Shown in pieces: positions 20,071 to 30,866 of a stretch of 64,000 nucleotides of DNA. The stretch is from the NCBI RefSeq assembly GCF_036669915.1, contig NC_089314.1, positions 4,043,120 through 4,107,119 of the forward strand, read 5' to 3'. How positions within the stretch are numbered: position 1 is the stretch's first letter; the number at the start of each line of letters is the position of its first letter. A model generated the notes under the pieces. The model ran no database searches. It was not told the origin of the DNA and worked only from the letters and a program-made list of their open reading frames with translations. The position numbers and the translations under genes were made by a program. This DNA is from Pocillopora verrucosa (lineage: Eukaryota; Cnidaria; Anthozoa; Scleractinia; Pocilloporidae).

Positions 20071-23000
20071 ATGGCTTCTTTCTATTTATCTGTCAACTTT
20101 CTTGCTCTAGTTGTATCGGCGAGTTCTGTGAAGACTTCAAAAGGTGTTGTCTTTCTTCCTTTTCGTTTTATTTATCACTGATATCCACATCGTCTTTTTG
20201 AGAAAGTCGAAACCATTTTAAATGGTAATTTTCATTTCTTTATAAAAACACAGGACAAATGCCAAACGTTGGGTTTGTCTTCACCAATTTCCTTGCTCAC
20301 AAAGGCTACTATTTGAACGTTACAACTGTTGGTACAGAACTGGTCCAAGACTCCTTTGAGTGCGTGTTCAAGTGTCTGGAGAAGGATTCATGTTTGTCCT
20401 TCAACCTGGCAGATTTGGATGATAACATTGACAATCTGCTATGTGAACTGCTTCCATCTGACCATTACACCCATTCAGACAAGTTCATCACCAACCATCT
20501 TTGGTATCATCACAGTATTGCGGTAAAATTATTTTCCTTTTTCTACCTTATCTTTATCATCACGTTTTTTGTTATTGCTATTTTTCCATCCTAATAATAA
20601 CTAAAATCGGTTGTAATCGTTTGAGCAAACTTTATTCAAGTGTTCAACGTTAATATGTCTCTCGTCGGAAGCCATTTTTAAGTCGTTTTATTGATCCGTC
20701 ATCGAAGTTTTTTTAACTGTTTTTATCAAGGGCGTAAATAATTGATTTTCTCGGTTTTAGTCTCCCTGTTCGAGGTTGCCCTGTCAGAACAATGGAACTT
20801 GCGTACCTCTGTACCGGACAAACAGCTACAAGTGTCGCTGTACGAAAGCATACACAGGAAGCCACTGCGAAAACGGTAAAGGCTTTGGTTTCTAGAAAAA
20901 ATATTTTCAAAAATATTTCTTGCCTTTCGTATCTGATTCCTACTGAGCCATCATTCATCGTCATTTTACTTCACACTGACCTGTTTTGACAAACATAAAT
21001 TTTTTCCTATTATTATCAATTTTCTCCGCTGTTCTTCTATATCAGTTGGTAATGACTGCAGCTGTTCATCAGGACCAGAAGGAAAACAGAGATGCAAAAT
21101 AGGTCAGTTAATATTCCACCTTCAAGTTAAGGTAGCTTGAAACAGCTTTCCGAGACACCTATACCGAATATCTATAAAAAAAAAACCCTAAAAAAGCGAC
21201 TTTCCCTTTGCGAAGCCAAAGGAAATTCACTCGTGTTCACAAAATGATTAAAGTCTGAAGTAATGGCGTTTCAAGGAAACCACAATCCCGTTACATGGTT
21301 TTTTAGATCGATCTCGTAATACGAAGCCAATATCCAGCCATCTTGACCGAACAAGCTTTTTTAATAAAGGATTTATCTTGTAGAGAACGATTTCTCTTTA
21401 TTTTGAAAGAATCAAGAATGAATTTTTGACCTCCAGAGCCGAAGAAGGAAGTCAGCTGTGTTTGTAGCACAATAAAGCCACGTCAGTCGTTTATGCTTTA
21501 TTTGTTTTGTTTGTGGTGGTCCTCGGCCGATTTTTGCGACTCCACCGCCGGCATTGTCTAAAAATTGCTAACTCTGTTAGTCCGCTCGGGTAGCTAATGC
21601 GAACGATGGATTCGCTTCATATCGTCCACTGCCGCTGCCAGCGATATAACGCATGATTTCATGTGTTGTATTTTACTGTAGTTTTATCTACTTCGTTACG
21701 CGCTTAAAGCCAATTAAGTAAGAGAAGTTTGTTGTCATCCTACTATGGCGAAATAGAAATTATCTCAGAAGTGAAAATAAATTCTATTTGACGGCATGTT
21801 TTGAAAATTTTTTAAAATGACTGAGAACACGATGAAAATTCGTCAGATGAAACGCTATTACGACAAATTCAATAAACTTGATTTAGAGCTCAGACAATTT
21901 GCGTCACGCCAAATCCCCGATTGCAGAACGTCTACAAGAAATAAAATAAAACAAAATAAAAGTAAGCAAAAAACAAAAGGTAGAATAACATAAAAAAGGA
22001 TATACATAATACAAACAGAAAATGAGATGCCACAAAAACCATCGAAACGGCCCAAGAGATACTGCCAAATCAGGAAAAACACAATAAAATAGCAAACGCG
22101 GAGTAAAAACAATTTGGCCCGGAACACGTACGGTCAAAACGACGATGCCAAATCAGGCAAAAGGTGCGAAACAAACGGAGGTCAGACTACTAAACAAAAT
22201 GACACTGCCAAATCAGGCAAAACACAACGAGGGTAGACTAAAAGATCAGCAATGACAAGGTGAGGATTAGAGCTGAAAGAAAAGAGACGTGCATGGTAAA
22301 CGAGGATGAAAAAAGCTCACCTAAAATCTACCCGCAACGCCAACATTCTGAATCTCGGGCAACCACTGAAAACCGAGGGACGCGCCTTGTAAATTTGCCT
22401 CTGGCCGGGACCTTCCAACAAGAGGTCTTCTATGCAAGGAAGCTCAAACCCTCCCTTAACAAAAGACTTGAACTGAGAAGAGCTGTCATGCAAAAAGGGC
22501 CAAAAATAGGCCGAAGGCCACTATGGGACGATCAAAGTGCCGAAGCCAGAGCACGACGAGAGAGCTCTAACAGAAGGGACGATGGCACTTACAGAAGGGC
22601 AGACCCAATTGCTCTCGTCTCGCCGATCCTGGGCCGAGGCGTCAACGCCGCAGCAGCCGGGGGAGGCGAATTTAGAATTGTAATGCGACGCAAACCGATC
22701 GATTGTGTGAGGGCCCCATTGGCGTCAATCACTCGAAATACAGAAGGGTTGACGGACCAGTCATCTTTGTCAACAAATCTGCTGAGAAGATCTGCCCTTT
22801 CATTAAGCGACCTTGGGATCCATTGCGCTTCCAGAACGATGCTGTTAACAAAACAGAGATTAAAAATGTCCATAGCCAGAGCCTGGAGATTAATTTTGGA
22901 GCTCCCGATAGCAACAATTCTGGCGGCGCCCTAATTATCAGTAAAGATTTTAACTCTCTTGTGTTTCAATCGAGCAACGTAGGAAAGCAACACGAAATAA

Positions 23001-25744
23001 ATAGCTTTCAGTTCGCGGAACTTTGGCCGATATCTTCGGGTTCCCACATGCCGCTGATAACGGTGCCGTCTAGAGAAGCTGAAAAACCTCCGAAAGCTAC
23101 TAATCACTTGTGTCGGAAAACATTACGGTGTGGGTCGCTGATGGTGGCCTTATAGAATAACCGTTGAGGCAATCGATGTTGCAAGACCAAACGTACCGCA
23201 GATATTTTGATACTCTGTTCAACCACCTTCTCATCAATGAAGCTGGTGGACGGACACTCGAAAACATTTACGGCGGTGGCAGGTTGAAGGCAAGACTCAG
23301 AAAAAACAGTCACTCATGCAAACGTGTCATCTTTTAGAAAAAGTTCGGATATAACGCGCCCTGTCATTGGTAGAAAGAGCGTGCTCTATCAGAGTACAAA
23401 ACATGGAGCTGAGCGCCAATTTCTTCTATGCTTGACCATTTTCCGGACTTCTCTTTAGCCTTTTTTTTTCGTGAACTGTCCGACTTTTGAAGGTTTTCAC
23501 GTAAGCTTAGGTACGGTAATAAACATCAAACACATCTAACACACGTATAGTATATATAGTTTCGTGTTCACAAAGTTTCAATAGTTTCGTCTTCAAAGAA
23601 GTGGGGAGAAACACTCCTCTACGTCTTGTGTATCTCCTTACACTTCTTTCCTGCTCTAGCCTCTTCCTCCGTGCTTTACAACAGAATGGAGCACAGTCAA
23701 GGCCTTTCTATTTGTTAATTAGTATAGCTATCGGATAATTACAGAGATGTGTAACTTACTCCCAAACACTCTTTATAGCGAATGAGGTCAAAAAGTGGTG
23801 GTTTAGTACACACGCACACACTTGGCTGCACCCAAACACAAAAGAGGTGAATGGGCTAAGAGACGCGTCCTACATTCTATTCACTAGTGAATGATAACTT
23901 CGTGTTTTGACTTCTTTACCCTATGCAATAACCATGACGCGTAAACGACGATCTTCATATTCTACATTGTTAATTACATTATGGCCTTAGATAGTTGACG
24001 AGAGCGCACCCGAACCAGCTACCTTGCAAAGAAACTGGGGGCAAATTACAAGTTACCTGGGTAGAACTGCGGGTCGTTCAAAGCTTGGCAACAAGACGGG
24101 ATTGACTCTTATTCTATGTTGCTACAATTGAACACTGTGCGGCATTCTTGAAGAACGCTAGAACATTTATACAAATAGTGCATACTTCTAAATAGGAAAA
24201 TTTAATTAAAGAAAGCGCAGTTGCTCAAACAACTGTCTAAAAATTTTTGCAAATCATTTCCTCTGTTCTAGAGTACCTTATGGTGTTTCCGGAGCTGCGT
24301 TCTACAGAAAATTACGCCATGAAGCATCCAGCCATAACTTCAGATCTCAGCCAGTTGTCGTCGTGTTTTTTTATCAAACTTGTTCAAGACCAAGGGAAGC
24401 AGATATTCGTCAGCTATGCCAGTGAACATGACAATGACATGATTTTCGAAATTCATCCAACATTGACACTATTTTATGTTGGCAACAATCCGTTCGGGTA
24501 ATGCTGCGTATATTAGAATTAGAAGTCAGTTGAGGAATTTCTTATTCGAGCCACAATAAGTTACTATACAGGAAATGCTACGATCGACTTCTTCCTAACG
24601 CTTGGAGAGAGAAAGTTAAACATACAAACAAACGGATAGCGTTAAGCTTCTTTATCTTTCCTTATCATGATTTAAATACCAAATATGTTAATCTTTGACA
24701 AAAACAGATCTAGAAGTATTTTCCTGTGGCATTGCATATAAATATTCGGATCCTTTTTAAAATATGATTTAGATCCCTCTGCTCAATAGGGCTCAACAGT
24801 CGTCTTTAAAGTGACGAGGACTCGCTTATTACGGTTCTAGCCGTAAAAGGATGAGGTTTCTTAACCGACTCGGCTTTCAAAATAGTAGCTCAGATGATAC
24901 GTTGATTTAAACATTTTATAAGTAGAGAAATTTTTTTCGTCTTGTCACGAGCGTGGGACAAAGAAAAAAATTCTGAGTTCCCATGAGGAATCGAGCCTCA
25001 AACCTTCGGATTCCGCGCTCTGAGCCACAGAGATTCTACTGTGAGTGAGATCTCTATTTTATGAGTAATTGCATGAATAAGAGATTGACTGAATGAATGA
25101 AAACACTGAACAAATCGAAGCTTGAATGTATGAATGATTAAGTCATTGATAAACGATTGATTGACTGACTGACAAGCCTCTTACATATTACTATAAACTG
25201 ACTGCCTACGGACTAACAGACTGAATAACTCTCTTGACTAACTTAGTGACAATGAAAAAGGAAGGTCTTGAATGATCAAATATATTTTATATTGTTTGTT
25301 TTTTGTCTTGTTTTTTGTTTTGTTTTGCTTTGTTTCGTTTATTGTTTTTTTTGTTTTTTTTTTTCCAGTTTTACCTCGACAAATCTCTACGATGATACCT
25401 GGCAACACCTGTGTCTCACCTGGGAAAACACTCAAGGAGTAATGAAACTCTATAAAGATGGTCAATTTACAGAACAGGTAACGAATCATGCCACTAAGAA
25501 TTACGCACTTAAGGCTGGCGGCTTCCTGGTGCTTGGACAAGAGCAAGACTCTATTGGCGGAGGTTTTCATGTTAACCAAACCTTTCATGGCCGATTGGCA
25601 AGTTTCAACATCTGGGATAAAGTTCTGTCCGAAAGCGACATTGCCGCTCAGTACACAAATTGCAGCATACCTTATGGTTCTGTTATTAACTGGTCTGTAT
25701 TCAAAAATCTTACTCGTGGCAATGTTGCAGTTGAAGACCCGTGA
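20071..25744 (+). CDS. Gene C: secreted PAN-EGF-pentraxin protein, intact
   Basis: Exons 20,071-20,143; 20,254-20,522; 20,761-20,875; 21,046-21,102; 24,272-24,497; 25,369-25,744 give 1,116 nt and 371 aa with all borders GT/AG. Domain order is as in gene A: signal 1-24, PAN 25-114, EGF 115-152, linker 153-171 (VGNDCSC), pentraxin 172-371. The pentraxin disulfide pair is kept (LSSCFF, HLCLTW). The Ca2+ pocket equivalents are D-N in HDNDMI, E-Q-D in LGQEQDS, then H and Q. The exon 5 end differs from its paralogues (GNNPFG). Intron 4 carries a DIRS-like insertion. Exons 1 and 2 are almost identical to those of gene I. The pentraxin exons are closest to H by shared residues such as GKQ and PTLT. 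Confidence 0.87.
22050..22226. repeat. Interspersed TGCCAAATCAGG repeats
   Basis: The word TGCCAAATCAGGMAAAA occurs three times on the + strand, near 22,063, 22,148 and 22,208, with different spacers between. It sits at the end of the DIRS-like remnant and may belong to its terminal region. No known function can be assigned. Confidence 0.5.
22300..23110 (-). pseudogene. RNase H region of a DIRS-like element
   Basis: Minus-strand reading gives, in order, FGGFSASLDGTVISGMWEPE, then (one-base shift) FRELKAIYFVLLSYVARL, the FTDN box followed by an in-frame TAG where Gln is usual, then AQWIPRSLNERADLLSRF, DKDDW, a PPPA segment, another stop, and GTLIVP.WPSAYFWPF. This series (SSxWRELKAI, TDNQ, WIPRxxNxxAD, DDW, GTLVVPxWPSAxFWPL) matches the RNase H end of DIRS/tyrosine-recombinase retroelements as I know them. 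It is broken by at least one frameshift and two stops. The 224-residue plus-strand ORF at 22,260-22,934 is its antisense shadow. Confidence 0.7.
23217..23600. repeat. Dispersed intron-4 module, copy in gene C
   Basis: This begins GTTCAACCACCTTCTCATCA and runs through GTCATTGGTAGAAAGAGCGT, CATTTTCCGGACTTCTCT and GTATAGTATATATAGTTTCG. Copies occur in E (34,064-34,600), F (44,512-45,050) and, shortened, H (about 56,160-56,400), plus an inverted copy outside any gene at about 40,645-41,020. In C the central part is deleted. The inverted stray copy suggests it is, or contains, a transposable unit. No coding content. Confidence 0.6.
23601..24271. other. Distal intron 4 of gene C
   Basis: This stretch is conserved with 34,627-35,308, 46,300-46,671 and 56,400-57,102. 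It includes the empty TAA site of the TIR transposon at about 23,930 (GCAATAACCATGACG) and a short CA-rich microsatellite near 23,810. It ends at the exon 5 acceptor TTCTAG. Confidence 0.5.
24932..25038 (-). mobile_element. tRNA-derived SINE in intron 5 of gene C
   Basis: This is the orthologue of the SINE at 11,445-11,562, at the same intron position and strand. Box A is damaged: the TACCGC of copy A is missing, leaving CGCGCTCTGAGCCACAG on the + strand. Box B (GAATCGAGCC on +) is recognisable. Inactive. Confidence 0.65.
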
Positions 25745-26290
25745 ACTACATTGGTCAGTGATCAAAACTCTTGCAGAGCCAAAAAGCATAAATCGCGTTA
25801 TGTAAATACCTAATATTAGTGAATATACCATATGCATGGCATAGTACTAAAATAGATACCAAAGCTGTTAGTTAGCCAGTTATTTGGAAAATACTTCAGT
25901 CATTTATTTATTCACATATTTACTTAGTTTTTTGATAAATGTATTGAAATAAGAGGTAAATTTTTTAGGTGACCGGTGTCTGCCATAAAGTTAACGCAGC
26001 TCATGGTAATGTTGCAGTTGAAGAGCCCTGAACTGCATTGGTCAGTGATCAAAACTCTTGCAGAGCCTAAAATCGTAACTCGCGTGATGTAAATTCCTAA
26101 TATTAGTGAATGTACCATATGCATGGCTTATTACTATAATAGATACCAAAACATGAGAAGATATTTCGTTGAAACGCTGCTTTTGGCCACTTATTTGGAA
26201 AACATGTCATTTTTTTACTCACCTATTTACTCAGTTGTTTGATGAAACATTAAAATAAGATGTAAATTTTTAGGTGACCGGTGTTTGTCA
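25715..26290. repeat. 286-bp 3'-end tandem duplication after gene C
   Basis: The last bases of exon 6 with stop, followed by TACATTGGTCAGTGATCAA and the 3' flank, are repeated once with a 286-bp offset (GTGGCAATG at about 25,715 and CATGGTAATG at 26,001). The second unit holds only the final ~30 coding bases, with CCCTGA as its end. Confidence 0.7.
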
Positions 26291-26520
26291 TAAAGTTAAG
26301 ACAGTTACTCGTTTTATTGTAAGCAGCCTTAACAACATAAAACTTTTCTTCTCTGTTCTAAGTCATTCATGACACTTGAGAAGAAGTTTCGAGGTTTCAA
26401 GATCCCAAAGAAATTTCAAACATTAAGAGGCTGACAAGACGAGCGCTAATACTTTGAATGTGCGCCAATGAAAGTCTTCTAGAATGATAATCGCATATGC
26501 CCTGGTGCTTCGCATAGGGT

Positions 26521-26629
26521 GCGACATTGCCGCTCAGTACACAAATGCAGCGTACCTCATGGTTCTGTTCTTAACTGGTCTGCATTCAAAAATCTTACTC
26601 ATGGCAATGTCACAGTTAAATAGCCGTGG
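26521..26629 (+). pseudogene. Exon 6 relic after gene C
   Basis: An isolated 3' part of exon 6, from GCGACATTGCCGCTCAGTAC to the end. One base is missing in the ACAAATTGCAG word, shifting the frame, and the usual GAAGAGCC end reads AAATAGCC. It is a leftover of another gene copy. Confidence 0.7.
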
Positions 26630-28182
26630 ACTGCATTGGTCAGTGATCAAAACTCTTGTAGAGCCTAAAATCATAACTCGCCTAATGTAAATTCCTAATA
26701 TTAGTGAATGTACTATATGCATGGCATAGCACTAAAATAGATACAAAAATATCAAATGATTTTTAGTTCAAATGCTACTTTTGACCAGTTCTTTGAAAAC
26801 ATTTCATTTATTTATTCACCTATTTACTCAGTAAAATGCTTCCGGTAGTCTAGAAAATTCCAGTGTGCTATAAATGGAGGCAAGGGGTGGGGGGGGGGGG
26901 GGGAACAAAACAAGGTTTGATGTATCAAACTGTTAGAGCGAAAGTTTAACTGTTGGCTGGCCTACATTTTTAATTTTATCTGTATGAAGACCCCGTCCCC
27001 TCTTCCCCCTCCCCCCCTACCCCATCTAGGACCTTGCATTACATCTCTTCTGTATTGTTTTACCTGAAAACTACATTTATCTTAGCCAATCAGAATAAAG
27101 ATTTTTTTTTAATGTTTTCAATGCAAATCGTAAGGCTCAAGATGGAGCTTTTTCAATTGAGCGTCGTAAAACCGTGGAAACAAACCTGTTAAAGGAAAGT
27201 TTAAAACGTGCCTAAAGAAATAACAAAAACCCACCCAGCGCTGTTTGCAAGCAATAAAGCTAGACAAGTACAAAAAAAATTGAATAAACAGACGCTCCAT
27301 TATTTCCTGAATCTTTCCGTGACAGCAGAATTGGAACGAGCTGATTTCAATAACTGAAACTGTTTTGTACCATTACCTATCTCCTGAATTTACAAACAAA
27401 AAGTAGAGCGCACTAAAACCATAGCAACTAGGAAAAAGAAAGATAACGAAACCCAGGGGCACTATAAAACATTTACAGAGGAAGACAAATAAGAGCAAAA
27501 CAGGAAACCAAACCCCCGAAAAAGGAAAACAAAATAATAATTGATGACAAAAGATATCGTGTCATTAACTGTTCAAGCAGATGTTTGCAAAGCCCATGGA
27601 AAAGCCTAATGTTGCGTGTCTATGGCATTGCGAAATCGTTTATCACCATGAAAATCACTTGTCTTTGAGCTTCAAGAATAACATGGCTTTTTTTCTATGT
27701 ATCTGTCAATTTTCTTGTTTGCTTGTATCGGCGAGTTGTGCGCAGACTTCAAAAATCATATTTCTTCCCTTGCAGGAAAGACCTGTCATGTTGGAGCACT
27801 TTTCGATTATTGTTCCCGTTATTTTCTGAAACTTTCCGTGACAGCAGAATTAAAACGAGCTCAACTGGAGCTCTACTGATCCATTATTTTTCTCCTGAAT
27901 TTACAATCAAAACCTAGAGCGCTAAAATAACAGGAACTAGAGAGAGAAATAGAGAAACCCAGGGGTGCTAGAAAACATTTCCAGGGGAAGACAAACAGGA
28001 GTAAATCAGGAGGCCAAACGCCTGAAAAAGAAAACAAATTAATAACTAATGACAAGACATCGTGTCATAACAGAAGAAGATGTTTGCAAAGCCCACGTAA
28101 AAAACTTAATGTTGCGTGTCTGTGGCATTACGAAATCGTGTACCACCATGAAAATCATTTCTCTTTGAGCTACAAGAATATG
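26630..28182 (+). pseudogene. Intergenic and upstream region of gene D with exon 1 relic
   Basis: Contains a 15-base G run (26,889-26,903), a C-rich segment near 26,992-27,022, two serial copies of the family's 5' flank and an exon 1 relic at 27,683-27,756. The relic's signal peptide reads MAFFLCICQFSCLLV. Its donor GT is lost (CAAAAATC instead of CAAAAGGT), and no exon 2 follows. Confidence 0.55.
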
Positions 28183-29896
28183 ATGGCTTTTTTCTATTTA
28201 TCTGCCAATTTTCTTGCTCCGGTTGTATCGGCGAGTTCTGTGAAGACTTCAAAAGGTGTTGTTTTTCTTCCTTTTTGCTTTTTGCCTGATATCTACATCA
28301 TCTTTTTAAGAAAGTATAAGTGGAAACCATTTTAATTGGTCATATTCATTTCTTTATCAAAACACAGGACAAACGCCAACCGTTGGGTTTGTCTTCGCTA
28401 ATTTCCTTGCCCACAAAGGCTACTATTTGAACATTACAACTGTTGGTACAGAACTGGTTCAAGACTCCTCTGAGTGCGTGTTCAAGTGTCTGGAGAAGGA
28501 TCCATGTTTGTCCTTCAACCTGGCAGATTTGGATGATAAGAAGAATCTATGTGAACTGCTTCCATCTGACCATTACACCCATTCAGACAAGTTCATCACT
28601 AACCATCTTTGGTATCACTACAGTATTGTGGTAAAAATTATTTTTCTTTTTCTACTTTATCTTATTATCACGTTTTATTATCATTATCATTATTTCATCC
28701 TAAGAATAACTATAATCGGTTGGAATCGTTTGAGCAAATTTTATTCAACTGTTTAACATTAATATATCTCTCTATGGCTTTATCTTTACTTTTTTATTCC
28801 TCGCAAGCCATTTTAAGTCGTTTTACTGACCCGTAATCGTAGTTTGTTTAACTGGTTTTTATCAAGGGAGTAAGTGATTGATTTTCTTGGTTTTAGTCTC
28901 CTTGCTCGAGGTTGCCCTGTCAAAACAATGGAACTTGTGTACCTCTGTACCGGACAAACAGCTACAAGTGTCGCTGTACGAAAGCATACACAGGAAGCCA
29001 CTGCGAAAAAGGTAAAGTTCTGTTTTCTAAAACAATAATTCCAAAAGTTTTTCGCCTGCATGCTTGTCGTATCTGATTCCTACCGAGCCATCATTTGTGT
29101 TTTTCATCAAACTTGTTCCAGACCAATAAATTCAAATGGTCTTCAGCTCTGCCACTGAACAAGACTTCAGTGCTATGGCTGTCGAAATTCATCCAGCAAA
29201 AACATATATCATTGTTGGTGACGAACTTTTTTTAATAATGTGGTATTGATTTTTGAAAACTGGGTCGACGAAGAAAGAAATTTAAACATGCAAACTAACG
29301 AAAAATGTTGGCTTCTTTCTGTTTTCTTAGCATTAACAAAATTTAAAATGTGTTAAACTATTGCTAAAACAAATTTAGACTTACGCATTTTTCTAACGCT
29401 TTGCAGATAACGTTTGGATCCTTTTGGGGAAATATGACTCGGATCAATATGCTAACTAGGGCACAAAAGTTTTTCAATTGTCGAAGGTTCGCATTTTACG
29501 GTTCTAGCCCTAAAAGGACGAGATTTCTTAACCTACCCGGCTTTTGAAATAGTAGCTAACTCAAAGAAAGACACTACTTTGATAAAACAATAATAATAAT
29601 AATAATGGAAACAATGAGAATTCGATAGTTGACATTCCATGAGGTGGCTCTTCTTGTCCACTGCTTCCAAGTCGAATTGGAATGTAGAAATTTTGGTTTT
29701 ATGTGGAGGGAGTTTTATGCCTCGTAGCAAAACTTTTCATGGCCGATTGGCAAGTGTCAACATCTAGGCTAAGGTTCTTTCCGAAAGCGACATTGCCGCT
29801 CAGTACACAAATTGCAGCTTACCTCATGGTTCTTTTCTTAACTGGTCTGCATTCAATAATCTTACTCATGGCAATGTCACAGTTGAAGAGCCCTGA
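28183..29896 (+). pseudogene. Gene D: truncated PAN-EGF-pentraxin copy
   Basis: Exons 28,183-28,255, 28,368-28,630 and 28,897-29,011 are open and nearly identical to those of E from exon 2 onward, including the two-codon-shorter PAN (LDDKKNLCELL). At about 29,095 intron 3 runs straight into the middle of exon 5, so exon 4, intron 4 and the start of exon 5 are deleted. The remaining exon 5 (to about 29,235) is of a diverged type with a stop near its start. A SINE fragment then replaces the first half of exon 6. The surviving exon 6 end (29,730-29,896) has TAG in place of the Trp codon of VNMW. A transcript could still give signal-PAN-EGF if exon 3 (phase 1) spliced to exon 4 of E. Confidence 0.8.
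29588..29729 (-). mobile_element. SINE 3' fragment fused to exon 6 relic
   Basis: An (AAT)n tail at 29,590-29,606 is followed by GACATTCCATGAGGTGGCTC, CTTGTCCACTGCTTCCAAGT and TTTTGGTTTTATGTGGAGGG. This matches the 3' part of the SINE at 37,437-37,745 on the same strand. It joins exon 6 sequence at about 29,729. A shorter version of the same fusion occurs at 49,595-49,668. Confidence 0.7.
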
Positions 29897-30866
29897 ACTA
29901 CATTGGTCAATGATCAAAACTTCTGCAGAGCCTAAAATCAAAGCTCACGTGATATAAATTCTTAATATTAGTGAATGTACCATATGCATGGCATAGTTCT
30001 AAAATAGATACCAAAATACGGAATGATATTTCGTTGAAACGCTGCTTTTAACCAGTTATTTGGAAAACATTTCATTCATCTATTCACCTATTAACTTAGT
30101 AAAATGCTTGCAGTAGTCTAGAAAATTCCAGAGCAAAATGTACAGAATCCGAAAATTCTGCTATTGACATCGTAGTTTAAGAATTAGGGAATGTGCTAAT
30201 GTGTGTAGAGGGGGGTGGGGGAGGGAGGGCTATGACATGGTTTGATGTATTAAACTGTCAGATCGAAAGTTTAACTGTTGGCTGGCCTACATTTTTAATG
30301 TTAGCTTTATGAAGACAGTGGAAGGGTTTCCTAAATAACAATAGCCCACCGAGCGCTGTCTTCAAACAATAAAGCTAGATAAGTTCAATTAAAAAAGCTT
30401 CACTAAACAGACGCTTTATTATTTCCTGAAACTTTCCGTGACAGCAGAATTAAAACGAGCTGAAGTGGAGCTCTACTGGTTTATCATTTTCTCCTGAATT
30501 TACAAATCAAAAACTAGAGCGCTAAAATAGCAGCAACTAGGAAAAAAATAAGGAACCCAGGCACGCTTTAAAAAATTTCCAGAGGAAGACAAACAAGAGC
30601 AATACAGGAGGTCAAACGCCTAGAAAAAAATTTACAGAGAAAGAAAACATTTTAAAAAACATTTACAGATAAAGACAAAAGGGAGCAAATTAGGAGGCCA
30701 AACCCCCAGAAAGGAGAACAAAATAATAATTGATGTCAAGATAACATGTCATTAACAGAAGCAGATGTTTGCAAAGCCCATGCAAAAGCTTTATGTTGCG
30801 TGTCTGTGGCATTACGAAATCGTGTATCACCATGAAAGTCATTTCTCTTTGAGCTACGAGAATAAG
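29897..30866 (+). promoter_or_regulatory. Intergenic and upstream block of gene E
   Basis: After the 3' flank of D (to about 30,110) comes the AATTCTGCTATTGACATCGT intergenic word, a G-rich stretch near 30,205 and then the upstream block shared with B and H. The block contains CTTTCCGTGACAGCAGAATT, CTAGAGCGCTAAAATAGC and GCAAAGCCCATGCAAAAGC. It probably contains the promoter and 5' UTR of E. Precise elements cannot be fixed from sequence. Confidence 0.4.

Larger units (their letters stand above)
21897..23216 (-). mobile_element. DIRS-like retroelement remnant in intron 4 of gene C
   Basis: Relative to the same intron in E, the segment between TTGATTTAGAGCTC and CTGTTCAACCACCTTCTC is foreign. 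It holds minus-strand RNase H-like coding remains (22,300-23,110) and, at its low-coordinate end, repeats of a TGCCAAATCAGG word. No tyrosine recombinase, gag or reverse transcriptase core is visible, so only a 3' part remains. Exact termini are not resolved. Confidence 0.55.

Noticed and set aside
22260-22934. Plus-strand ORF of 224 codons
   Set aside because: Antisense to the DIRS-like RNase H coding remains, which show the conserved blocks on the minus strand.
30765-30866. Upstream in-frame start adding MFAKPMQKLYVACLWHYE before the signal peptide
   Set aside because: Open in several copies, but frame-broken in H and largely deleted in A. The downstream ATG is the one kept in all intact copies and gives a proper signal peptide.
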